Source: Citrobacter sp. 18056
GTDB lineage: Bacteria > Pseudomonadota > Gammaproteobacteria > Enterobacterales > Enterobacteriaceae
NCBI GenBank assembly: GCA_902706235.1
Contig: CACSJR010000002.1
Location: 360,079-424,078, forward strand
DNA: 64,000 nt
Direction of reading: 5' to 3'
In this document: positions 12,143 through 22,134 of the stretch, piece by piece
How positions within the stretch are numbered: position 1 is the stretch's first letter
Layout: the number at the start of each line of letters is the position of its first letter
The notes under the pieces: generated by a model
What the model was told of the DNA's origin: nothing
The model's database searches: none
What the model saw: the letters and a program-made list of their open reading frames with translations, nothing else
Translations under genes and position numbers: made by a program

Positions 12143-12616
12143 TTATTTCACGTACTCGATCTCATTGACATACCAACTGGCATCGCCCGCCGGAGTCTGC
12201 ACAATGGCGAGGTCGCCGATCTCTTTTTTCAGTAGCGCGCGGGCCATTGGCGAATCGATGGAGATGTAATCTTTGCGCCCGAAAATTTCGTCATAGCCGA
12301 CAATACGAAAGCGCTTGGTATCGCCATCGTCATTTTCGATTTCCACCCAGGCGCCGAAGAAGACTTTGCCTTCCTGCTGTGGGGAGTAATCGACGATTTT
12401 TAAATTTTCCAGGCATTTGGTCAGATAGCGAACCCGGCGATCGATTTCACGCAGACGTTTTTTGTTGTACTGATAATCGGCGTTTTCGCTGCGATCTCCA
12501 AGGCTTGCGGCCCAGGTGACTTTTTTTGTCACCTCAGGTCGGTCTTCGCGCCAAAGATAATCCAGCTCTTTCTTCAACTTCTCATACCCTTCACGGGTGA
12601 TTAGCGGCGTTTTCAT
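12143..12616 (-). CDS. greB: transcript cleavage factor GreB
   Basis: Binds the secondary channel of RNA polymerase and stimulates cleavage of backtracked RNA. The protein has 157 residues: an N-terminal coiled-coil with the tip acids in SLGDRSENADY, and a C-terminal FKBP-like domain (from about VFFGAWVEIEND). The SENADYQYNKKR signature separates GreB from GreA. It lies divergent from ompR, 227 bases away. Confidence 0.97.
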   Translation of the reverse strand: MKTPLITREGYEKLKKELDYLWREDRPEVTKKVTWAASLGDRSENADYQYNKKRLREIDRRVRYLTKCLENLKIVDYSPQQEGKVFFGAWVEIENDDGDTKRFRIVGYDEIFGRKDYISIDSPMARALLKKEIGDLAIVQTPAGDASWYVNEIEYVK

Positions 12617-12843
12617 TGTGGTGCTACCTTGTGACTACTTGTGCTTGCGCACATTTTGCCTCATAGATTACGTCAATTGGTTAAAAAATAGTTTTCTGTG
12701 ATGAATTGTACAGATAAGCTGCTGTAAAATATGCTTTGTAACAATTTCGGCTAGAATTTATACCAGATTTAGCTGGAGCCTGGCGTACGCTTTTTTGAGA
12801 ATACGTACTCATAATTGTTACGAACCTTCTGGGAGTAAAAACA
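12617..12843. promoter_or_regulatory. greB-ompR divergent promoter region
   Basis: AT-rich intergenic DNA. The part from about 12735 to the ompR start closely resembles the E. coli ompB leader as I recall it, including the blocks TTGTAACAATTT, ATTTATACCAGATTT and GAATACGTACT. CRP and IHF bind this region in E. coli, but I cannot place those sites with confidence here. The ribosome site GGGAG lies 8 bases before ompR. Confidence 0.6.
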
Positions 12844-14909
<2,066 letters not shown>

Positions 14910-14910
14910 A

Positions 14911-14943
14911 AAAGGCCCGACACGATGATGTGTTGGGCCTTTT
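14911..14943. terminator. bidirectional terminator between envZ and pckA
   Basis: AAAGGCCCGACAC and GTGTTGGGCCTTT pair around GATGAT with one G-T pair. Flanking A and T runs allow use by both convergent genes (envZ ends 14909; pckA ends 14984). Confidence 0.85.
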
Positions 14944-14983
14944 ACTTTGGATGAAGGGCGGCGTAGCGCCACCCAGCAGTCGG

Positions 14984-16603
14984 TTACAGTTTCGGACCTG
15001 CCTCAACCAGCGCCGCACCCGCAGGGGTGTCGGTGTACTTCTCGAAGTTTTCCACGAACAGATTCGCCAGCGCTTTGGCTTTTTCCTGCCACTGCTCCGG
15101 TGATGCGTAGGTATTACGCGGGTCCAGAATGTGCGTATCCACACCTGGCAGTTCAGTTGGGATCTGCAGATTGAACATTGGCAGCGTGAAGGTTTCAGTG
15201 TTATCCAGCGTACCGTCGAGAATGGCGTCGATAATGGCGCGCGTATCTTTAATCGAGATACGTTTGCCAGTGCCGTTCCATCCGGTATTGACCAGATACG
15301 CCTGCGCACCGGAAGCTTGCATACGTTTCACCAGTACTTCTGCGTACTGCGTCGGGTGCAGCGACAGGAATGCTGCTCCAAAGCAGGAGGAGAAGGTTGG
15401 CGTTGGTTCGGTCACGCCCCGCTCGGTACCCGCCAGTTTGGCGGTAAAACCAGACAGGAAGTGATACTGCGTCTGGTTAGCCGTCAGGCGTGAAACTGGC
15501 GGCAGCACGCCGAAGGCGTCGGCGGTCAGGAAGATAACTTTGGTTGCATGTCCCGCTTTCGACACCGGTTTCACGATATTGTCGATGTGGTAAATCGGGT
15601 AGGAGACGCGGGTGTTTTCGGTTTTCGACGCATCGTTGAAATCGATGGTGCCGTCGGCCAGCACGCTGACGTTTTCCAGCAGGGCGTCGCGGCGAATGGC
15701 GTGATAGATATCCGGCTCGGCTTCTTCTGACAGGCGAATGGTTTTCGCGTAGCAGCCGCCCTCAAAGTTAAACACGCCGTCGTCGTCCCAGCCGTGCTCG
15801 TCATCGCCAATCAGGCGGCGCTTCGGATCGGTGGAGAGAGTGGTTTTTCCTGTGCCGGACAGGCCAAAGAACACCGCCACATCGCCTTTTTCGCCGACGT
15901 TCGCTGAACAGTGCATTGAGGCAATGCCCTTCAGCGGCAGCAGGTAGTTCATGATAGAGAACATCCCTTTCTTCATTTCGCCGCCGTACCAGGTGCCGCC
16001 AATCAGCTGCACGCGTTCGGTCAGGTTGAAAGCCACGAAGTTTTCAGAGTTCAGACCCTGCTGTTTCCAGTTCGGATTGGTGCATTTCGCGCCGTTCATC
16101 ACCACGAAGTCAGGCTTAAAGGTTGCCAGCTCATCGTCCGTTGGGCGGATAAACATGTTTTTCACGAAGTGCGCCTGCCAGGCTACTTCGGTAATAAAGC
16201 GTACGCACAGTCGAGTGTCGGCGTTAGCGCCACAGTAAGCATCAATGATAAACAGGCGCTTACCAGAAAGTTGTTGGGTGACCAGTCCTTTGAGTTGCTG
16301 CCAGGTTTCCGGGGAGAGCGGTTTGTTGTCGTTCTTGCCTTTGCCTTTATCAGCCCACCACACGGTATCGCGGGTGGTGTCATCACGGACAATGTATTTA
16401 TCTTTCGGCGACCGGCCGGTAAAAATACCGGTATCGACAGCAATCGCACCGAGATTTGTCAGAATACCGCGCTCATAGCCTTCCAGAGTGGGGTTGAGCT
16501 CTTCCTCAAATAACGTGTCGTAGTCGGGGTTGTAGACGATGTCCTGGGCGTCGTTGATTCCATAAGCCTTGAGATCCTGCGGGGTTATACCTTTAACACG
16601 CAT
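14984..16603 (-). CDS. pckA: phosphoenolpyruvate carboxykinase (ATP)
   Basis: Converts oxaloacetate and ATP to phosphoenolpyruvate, CO2 and ADP, the first committed step of gluconeogenesis. The protein has 539 residues (E. coli 540). The P-loop [11 protein letters not shown] and the downstream [21 protein letters not shown] metal/substrate region are intact (the latter spans about residues 268-288). A good CRP site lies 223 bases upstream of the start, in keeping with catabolite control. In E. coli K-12 yhgE lies between hslO and pckA (recalled); it is absent here. Confidence 0.98.
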   Translation of the reverse strand: MRVKGITPQDLKAYGINDAQDIVYNPDYDTLFEEELNPTLEGYERGILTNLGAIAVDTGIFTGRSPKDKYIVRDDTTRDTVWWADKGKGKNDNKPLSPETWQQLKGLVTQQLSGKRLFIIDAYCGANADTRLCVRFITEVAWQAHFVKNMFIRPTDDELATFKPDFVVMNGAKCTNPNWKQQGLNSENFVAFNLTERVQLIGGTWYGGEMKKGMFSIMNYLLPLKGIASMHCSANVGEKGDVAVFFGLSGTGKTTLSTDPKRRLIGDDEHGWDDDGVFNFEGGCYAKTIRLSEEAEPDIYHAIRRDALLENVSVLADGTIDFNDASKTENTRVSYPIYHIDNIVKPVSKAGHATKVIFLTADAFGVLPPVSRLTANQTQYHFLSGFTAKLAGTERGVTEPTPTFSSCFGAAFLSLHPTQYAEVLVKRMQASGAQAYLVNTGWNGTGKRISIKDTRAIIDAILDGTLDNTETFTLPMFNLQIPTELPGVDTHILDPRNTYASPEQWQEKAKALANLFVENFEKYTDTPAGAALVEAGPKL

Positions 16604-16825
16604 GTCACTGCTCCTTAGCCAATATGTACTGCCAATGATTGTAGGGTTGTTTGAGGGTTATTGACCGCGACCAGGCTCATAGATTTGCGTATCCGGACTC
16701 TCGTCAAACTAACGGAAAACACGGTGACTCCTGTCACGAGGCGACACAGATTATGGCAGGAAACGTTTTTTAGTGGGGGGAAATGTTCCTAAACCGTCAA
16801 CAAATGGTTTTATGAACTGATGGAA

Positions 16826-16841
16826 TGTGAATGTAATCGCA
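16826..16841. promoter_or_regulatory. CRP site upstream of pckA
   Basis: TGTGAATGTAATCGCA matches TGTGANNNNNNTCACA at 9 of 10 defined bases. cAMP-CRP activation of pckA is established in E. coli; the use of this site is inferred. Confidence 0.7.
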
Positions 16842-16898
16842 TTCCTGAAAATAAGTTACGGAAGAGTTACAGAAAAAATCGATTCACTTCTCGCAAGT

Positions 16899-16947
16899 TC
16901 CTCACCCAAACCCTTTGCCCATAGGAGCGAGGACCGGAGTGAGGGGA
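16899..16947. repeat. imperfect intergenic palindrome (CCTCACCC ... GTGAGGGG type)
   Basis: CCTCACCC at one end mirrors GAGTGAGGGG at the other, with a middle CCCTTTGCCCATAGGAGCGAGG that resembles a decayed inner stem. Similar elements (CCCTCACCCxAACCCTCTCCC...) are common between enterobacterial genes. It lies just past the hslO stop and may act as its 3' end. Confidence 0.5.
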
Positions 16948-16962
16948 CAAGCGATGACTAAA

Positions 16963-17844
16963 TCAATGAACCTGCGGATCAGCCGGGGAGGCGTTGTTGC
17001 GGATCTCAGCAATGTCCATCGAATTGAACACGTAATGGCTGCCGCAGTAATCGCAGTTCATATCGATTTCGCCGTCATCGGCCAGAATGCTGTCAACTTC
17101 TTCATCAGGCAGCGTTCTCAGCGCATCGGCGCAGCGCTCACGGGAACAGGTGCACTTGAATTCGACCGTTTGTGGATCGTAAACCGTCACTTCTTCTTCG
17201 TGATACAGACGCCACAGCACGTCGTTCGCTGGCAGGCCAAACAGCTCTTCCGCTTTGATGGTGTCAGTCAGCGTCGCCAGGTGCTCGAAATCGGTAGTCT
17301 GTGCGTTTTGCGCTGGCATCACCTGCAGCAGAATACCGCCTGCCGCCATTTTGCCGTCATGCTCACCGGTACGGATGATCAGACGCGTCGGAAGCTGCTC
17401 GGAGCGCAGGAAGTAGTCTTCCAGACACGCCGCCAGCGTATCGCCTTCCAGACCCACTACGCCCTGATAGCGCTCGCCTTCTTCCGGCGCAATGGTGATA
17501 ACCAGATAACCATTACCGACCAGCGTTTTCAGATCCGCGTTTTCCGGGATATCGCCCTGAACACGTGCCACACCGCGCAACTGCTGATTGTTGTTGCCGT
17601 TAATCACCGCCAGCGACATGGGACCATCGCCCTGCAGTTGCACGGTGATGTCACCGGCAAACTTCAGTGTCGCGGTCAGCAGACTGGTTGCCACCAGCAG
17701 CTCGGCCAGCACGTTTTTTACTGGCTGCGGATAGCTGTGGTTGGCGAGGACCTGCTCCAGCGTTTCGGAAACGGTGACCAGTTCGCCGCGTACGGCCACG
17801 TTTTCAAACAGATAGCGGTGTAATTGATCGTGTTGAATCATCAT
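16963..17844 (-). CDS. hslO: redox-regulated holdase chaperone Hsp33
   Basis: Cytoplasmic chaperone activated by oxidation plus unfolding, protecting proteins from peroxide and bleach. The protein has 293 residues. The C-terminal zinc switch is intact: CTCS at about 233-236 and CDYC about 30 residues later. The N-terminal HSP33 fold starts [12 protein letters not shown]. Two adjacent ATG codons are possible starts. It is the last gene of the yrfG-hslR-hslO cluster. Confidence 0.97.
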   Translation of the reverse strand: MMIQHDQLHRYLFENVAVRGELVTVSETLEQVLANHSYPQPVKNVLAELLVATSLLTATLKFAGDITVQLQGDGPMSLAVINGNNNQQLRGVARVQGDIPENADLKTLVGNGYLVITIAPEEGERYQGVVGLEGDTLAACLEDYFLRSEQLPTRLIIRTGEHDGKMAAGGILLQVMPAQNAQTTDFEHLATLTDTIKAEELFGLPANDVLWRLYHEEEVTVYDPQTVEFKCTCSRERCADALRTLPDEEVDSILADDGEIDMNCDYCGSHYVFNSMDIAEIRNNASPADPQVH

Positions 17845-17864
17845 ATTCTCTCTTAAGGGAACGG

Positions 17865-18269
17865 CTACTCACTGTTCCCATGTTTAAATCTCATCAGGTC
17901 GCGGCGCTCTTTTTTATCAGGGCGACGGTCCGGGTGCGGCATGGTCAACGCGTTGAGCTTGCGGGCCACGGCCATTTTTTCCCGTTTTTCGATACTTTCT
18001 GCAGTTTCTTCGTACAACAGCGTGGCTTCGGTGGCCGGGCGTCGCTGCTCGGTGATGCCTTTAATCATCACCGTCCGTTCGTCATTGCCCTGACGCAGCG
18101 TCAGCATGGCGTTCATCTCCACCACTTTGCTGGGTTTGCTGCGCTGTCCGTTGTAATGCACTTTACCGCCTTCTACCATTTCGCGCGCAACCGCGCGGGT
18201 TTTGTAGAAGCGGGCCGCCCAGAGCCACTTATCCAGCCGGACGGCGGTTTCGGTGGGTTTCTCTTTCAT
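17865..18269 (-). CDS. hslR: ribosome-associated heat shock protein Hsp15
   Basis: Binds 50S subunits that carry stalled nascent chains and helps rescue them. The protein has 134 residues with an S4 RNA-binding domain ([17 protein letters not shown] at about 11-27, through VNG-like [12 protein letters not shown]) and a basic C-terminal tail. It lies 10 bases downstream of yrfG and 20 bases upstream of hslO on the same strand, suggesting one operon. Confidence 0.96.
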   Translation of the reverse strand: MKEKPTETAVRLDKWLWAARFYKTRAVAREMVEGGKVHYNGQRSKPSKVVEMNAMLTLRQGNDERTVMIKGITEQRRPATEATLLYEETAESIEKREKMAVARKLNALTMPHPDRRPDKKERRDLMRFKHGNSE

Positions 18270-18279
18270 GGCTTCTCCT

Positions 18280-18948
18280 TCACCGGATCCCGGGGATCAG
18301 GCGACGATAATCATTCAATGCCGGATGACGCTGATACTGCTTTTCCGCAATGCCGGAGTCGGGATTGGTGACGCCCAGGCAGTAACGAATACCGAATAAC
18401 GCGGCGGCATCGAGGATCGGCTCGCTGTCGTCAATGAACAGCGTCTTATGCGCATCCAGGGTGGTTTCTTCGGCAACTGCCTGCCACAAACGCTGATCTT
18501 CTTTCGGATAACCAAATGTGTGGGTGGAAAGTAATAAATCAAGGTGTGACGCCAGACCGGTATGTTCCAGCTTCACCGCCAGGTTATGCGGATGCGCGTT
18601 GGTCAGCAATATGCGGCGCTTGCCGCTGGCTTTCAGAGCATCCAGGAACGGCACGGTGTCTTCACGCAGCACGGCGTGTGGACCTTGCGCGGTCGTCATG
18701 GCGCAGATATCCAGCCCCAGACGCTCGCTCCAGTAATCCAGACAGTACCAGTTTAGCGTATGCTGCACGGCGTGATATTCCTGGCTGATCCGTTCCCGCG
18801 CTTCCTGCGGGCTGATGCCGTTTTGCGCGCCGTAGGTTTCCGGGACCAGCTGCTGCCAGAAATAATTGTCGAATGCGAGATCGAGAAGCGTACCGTCCAT
18901 ATCCAGCAGAACGGTGTCGACCTCGTTCCAGTCGATGTCAAAATGCAT
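18280..18948 (-). CDS. yrfG: HAD-family GMP/IMP nucleotidase YrfG
   Basis: Haloacid dehalogenase phosphatase of 222 residues; the E. coli protein hydrolyses purine nucleoside 5'-monophosphates. Motif I is DMDGTLLD (about 16-23), motif II is LLTNAHPHN, motif III is near YPKEDQRLW and motif IV is FIDDSEPILDAA. It is the first gene of yrfG-hslR-hslO. Confidence 0.95.
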   Translation of the reverse strand: MHFDIDWNEVDTVLLDMDGTLLDLAFDNYFWQQLVPETYGAQNGISPQEARERISQEYHAVQHTLNWYCLDYWSERLGLDICAMTTAQGPHAVLREDTVPFLDALKASGKRRILLTNAHPHNLAVKLEHTGLASHLDLLLSTHTFGYPKEDQRLWQAVAEETTLDAHKTLFIDDSEPILDAAALFGIRYCLGVTNPDSGIAEKQYQRHPALNDYRRLIPGIR

Positions 18949-19017
18949 GTTGCGTCTCCAGCCGGAAGAATGCGCGACAGGTTATCACACCGGTCGCGCA
19001 AGCGGGAGCAGGGCGGT

Positions 19018-21165
19018 TTAGCTGTCTGTGGGATCCTGATGCAGCAGGTCAGGCGAGGTCAGCAGCACGGGGTTAAGGCTGCTTTCGTAGTATTTATGAA
19101 TTTCCGCCATGCGCATGCCGTGACGATGATAGCGGCGAATGGCCTGAATCCCGTTCCAGGCAAAGCACGCGAGCATTGCCAGCATCAGCAGCGTAATGCT
19201 GACGTAGCGCCATAGGCCAGAGCTGTCAGGCATACGGTGCAGATTAATGTGTTTGGTGCCATTGGCGTCGGTGTAGAGATTGGTGACAATCCCTTCGGCG
19301 TTGAACGGCGTATGCATCAGCATACCGGCGAGGCGCTGGAACTCGGTCCACTGTTCGTGTGCCGGGTAGTCGTACAGGCTGACCGACGGCCACGGCTGCG
19401 ATACCAGATCGCTGCCTTCGTCACTGGCAATCAGGAAGCCGCCAGGCGCCGGGCTGTTTAAGGCCTGCGCCGCGCGTGAGGTTTCACGCATCACAAACGG
19501 TGCGGTTGAGGTTGTCACCAGGTTATCCAGTGATTCCGCGCTGACCGGGCGCAACAGCACGTTGACGCCATCCAGTTTTCCGGCGCTGGCCCGCTTAGTC
19601 AGGGTTTCCCAGTCGCGGGTATTACCGAGGTTGATCAGCGCATTCTTCAGGCGCGCACAGTCGTCTTCGGCAGAGCACAAATCTTGCGTTTTCAGCACGA
19701 TATCGGCGAAATCATCTAACAATACCATCCCGGATTTCTGAATGGCCGATCGCAGAGCCGGGCTGACGCGAGAGCTGTCATCCGGGCTGGGGTGCAGCTG
19801 GCGATTCACCGCCTGTATCAGCGCCGTGGCTTTGGTGACGATATCGGATTCCGGCAGCGGTAGCGGCGGGGCGTCATTCCAGATAATTTGCGAGCAGTCA
19901 AAAGGCATAAACGGCGAGTTATCCTGCGCGGTCCACGTGCCCTGCGAATGGATATTGCACATGCCGGTGCCGGAAATATGCAGCGTATCGCCAACACGCA
20001 CGCCAGCCTGATCGAGCTGGTTAACGGTGGTGGCCTCAATAGTTTGCGCGCCTTTCAACCACGATATCGTAAACTTAAACGGCATCCCGAGGGGAACGCT
20101 CATCCACAGCATCACCACAATCAGCAGCGCGCCACCGGCAATAATGGCGCTGCGAAGCCAGTGCTGGAGCGGGAAGTGTTTCACTTCATTATGCAGCGAC
20201 AAAAAACGTCCCTGACGCACGACGTGGCGGTCGAGATAAATGTCGATATCGGTTTGCTGGCCGAGATCCTGCGTGATAAACGGCTGCCAATGGCGCGGGT
20301 AAATCAGGTCGATAATGCCGAGCGAAATGTTGTTGATGTGTTCCTGGTCGTTTTCACCGAACAGACCCCAGCGTTTCGGCGTGCCTCGCAGGCAGTGAAT
20401 TTCGCGCAGCGCGGTTTTCGACGGCGGAGCAAACAGGCCCCACAGGCCAAACGCCAGCAGCAATATCGCACCACCGGTGACCCACGGGACAAACACTTCC
20501 GGCACCATCAGGGCGCAGAAAAACAGCAGGAATGAGCCGACAATCAGCAGCGCTTCACGCAGGCCGTCCGGGCGACTCAGGGCATATTCTTCGTGGCTTT
20601 CCTGGCGAATATTCAGCAGTTCAATCTGCTCGCTTTCTTCCCCGCGAATGGATGCCTGGGTCGAGGGTATCTGCTCCAGCGCGAAGCCTCGCGCTTCCTG
20701 CTTATGGTCGCGCAGCGTATGGCCGTTGAGGGAAATGACCAGTGGCAGGGAATCGGTGTGAATCAGTTCAACTTCGTTCTCGTCATTGATGTATTGCTCC
20801 CAAAAAGGCGGCAGATGGATTTCAAGAGAGTCGAGGAAGTAGCGCCATTTGTTCGGATCTTCCGTGGTGATGCCGTAGCGGGTGATCGACTGAGTGACGA
20901 TATAGACGGTGTTGCTCTGGGCATTAAGCGTCAGCACGGACGGCGCCACGGTGGCACCGGATGCAGGAACTTCCAGCGTTCGGCTCAGGCCTTCGACATA
21001 ACTTTCGACGGCACTACGTTCTTCGCTGGACAGCTTGCGCGTAGTCGCGCCAGTAAACGCATGCAGCCGGGGAATACGCCGGTGCTGTGAGCGCTGTCGA
21101 TAGAACCACCCTGCAAGCAATGCGCAGGCCAGCATAGCAGCGAAAAGAATCAAAAAGGTGCCCAT
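19018..21165 (-). CDS. igaA: intracellular growth attenuator IgaA, Rcs phosphorelay repressor
   Basis: Polytopic inner-membrane protein (yrfF in E. coli, about 711 residues; here 715) that restrains the Rcs envelope-stress phosphorelay by contact with RcsD. One membrane segment begins at the N-terminus (GTFLILFAAMLACALLAGWF), a pair lies near residues 208-245, another near 340-360 and a last one near 650-670; a large periplasmic domain lies between the last two. Loss is lethal or mucoid in relatives, so an intact copy is expected. Confidence 0.96.
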   Translation of the reverse strand: MGTFLILFAAMLACALLAGWFYRQRSQHRRIPRLHAFTGATTRKLSSEERSAVESYVEGLSRTLEVPASGATVAPSVLTLNAQSNTVYIVTQSITRYGITTEDPNKWRYFLDSLEIHLPPFWEQYINDENEVELIHTDSLPLVISLNGHTLRDHKQEARGFALEQIPSTQASIRGEESEQIELLNIRQESHEEYALSRPDGLREALLIVGSFLLFFCALMVPEVFVPWVTGGAILLLAFGLWGLFAPPSKTALREIHCLRGTPKRWGLFGENDQEHINNISLGIIDLIYPRHWQPFITQDLGQQTDIDIYLDRHVVRQGRFLSLHNEVKHFPLQHWLRSAIIAGGALLIVVMLWMSVPLGMPFKFTISWLKGAQTIEATTVNQLDQAGVRVGDTLHISGTGMCNIHSQGTWTAQDNSPFMPFDCSQIIWNDAPPLPLPESDIVTKATALIQAVNRQLHPSPDDSSRVSPALRSAIQKSGMVLLDDFADIVLKTQDLCSAEDDCARLKNALINLGNTRDWETLTKRASAGKLDGVNVLLRPVSAESLDNLVTTSTAPFVMRETSRAAQALNSPAPGGFLIASDEGSDLVSQPWPSVSLYDYPAHEQWTEFQRLAGMLMHTPFNAEGIVTNLYTDANGTKHINLHRMPDSSGLWRYVSITLLMLAMLACFAWNGIQAIRRYHRHGMRMAEIHKYYESSLNPVLLTSPDLLHQDPTDS

Positions 21166-21484
21166 GCTTTTCCCATCATACTTATTCTTACAGGTTTCGT
21201 CGGTTGCCCATTAACACAGAACGTGAGCCCGTAGTTAGCTATCGGCACGTATCACCCAGAACTTGAAAGATTTATTACGTTCTGACGCAACTTTTGAGCA
21301 TATCAGAGGTCAACGCAAGCGAATATCAGCAAATTCTCAAATCCATTGCAAGGTCTTGACTTTTTGTTTAAAAAAGTGAATCACGGTGAAAGTTACACAA
21401 ATGTAAATATGTGAAGTCGGGAATTGCCTAAACTGTGCGGCATGTCGCACAATTACCCTGTTATCACAGCAAACACAGGTCACC
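21166..21484. other. igaA-nudE divergent promoter region
   Basis: These 319 bases hold no gene that I can support. The DNA is AT rich near nudE. A palindrome TGTGCG-N6-CGCACA (21434-21451) lies 34 bases before the nudE start and may be an operator; it resembles a CRP half-site pair with A-to-C changes, so CRP binding would be weak. Confidence 0.55.
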
Positions 21485-22051
21485 ATGGATAAACCCTTAA
21501 CAAAACCCACCATCCATAAAGTTGAAACGGTAGCGCGTTCTCGACTGTTTAGTGTGGAGAGCGTGGACCTGGAATTCAGCAACGGCGAGCGCCGCGTGTA
21601 TGAACGGATGCGTCCTTCCACACGTGAAGCGGTGATGATAGTCCCCATTGTGGACGACCATCTTATTCTGATCCGCGAATACGCCGTGGGTACGGAATCG
21701 TATGAGCTCGGGTTTTCGAAAGGGCTTATCGATGCGGGGGAAACCGTGTTTGAAGCCGCCAATCGCGAGCTGAAAGAGGAAGTGGGATTCGGTGCCAATA
21801 ACCTGACGTTTCTGAAGAAACTCGGGATGGCGCCGTCGTACTTCTCCAGTAAAATGAATATCGTGGTAGCGGAAGATCTTTATCCGGAATCATTGCCGGG
21901 TGACGAACCTGAACCGCTGCCGCAGGTGCGCTGGCCGCTGGCTCAGATGCTGACGCTGCTGGAAGACCCCGATTTCAACGAGGCCCGTAACGTGAGCGCG
22001 CTGTTCCTGGTGCGTGAATGGCTGAAAGCGCAGGGCCGCTTGAGCGAGTAG
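21485..22051 (+). CDS. nudE: ADP compounds hydrolase NudE (Nudix)
   Basis: Nudix enzyme that hydrolyses ADP-ribose, Ap3A and NADH. The protein has 188 residues. The Nudix box runs from about residue 80 to 102: GLIDAGETVFEAANREL then KEEVGFG, with the REx2EE glutamates in place. It is divergent from igaA and convergent with mrcA; a REP element and a terminator follow. Confidence 0.96.
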   Translation: MDKPLTKPTIHKVETVARSRLFSVESVDLEFSNGERRVYERMRPSTREAVMIVPIVDDHLILIREYAVGTESYELGFSKGLIDAGETVFEAANRELKEEVGFGANNLTFLKKLGMAPSYFSSKMNIVVAEDLYPESLPGDEPEPLPQVRWPLAQMLTLLEDPDFNEARNVSALFLVREWLKAQGRLSE

Positions 22052-22077
22052 GCCTGGTAAGCGTAGCGCCACCGGGC
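22052..22077. repeat. single REP palindrome after nudE
   Basis: GCCTGGTAAGCGTAGCGCC followed by ACCGGGC has the standard REP layout: imperfect stem GCCTGGT/ACCGGGC with GCGTAGCGCC inside. It starts right after the nudE stop. Confidence 0.75.
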
Positions 22078-22107
22078 AAAAGCCTCACGCGCTTTATTCA
22101 GATCAGC

Positions 22108-22134
22108 AAAAAGGCGCCAGAGGCGCCTTTTTTG
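22108..22134. terminator. bidirectional terminator between nudE and mrcA
   Basis: AAAAAGGCGCC and GGCGCCTTTTTT pair around AGA. It sits at the very end of mrcA (stop at 22135) and serves both convergent genes. Confidence 0.9.

Larger units (their letters stand above)
16604..16962. other. pckA promoter region with dispersed repeat
   Basis: These 359 bases hold no gene that I can support. The pckA side contains the promoter and a CRP site; the hslO side contains an imperfect palindromic repeat ending 15 bases before the hslO stop. E. coli K-12 has yhgE in this gap. Confidence 0.65.

Noticed and set aside
16899..16947. CRISPR-like repeat unit
   Set aside because: It is a single imperfect palindrome with no second copy or spacers nearby; the window has no regularly spaced direct repeats.
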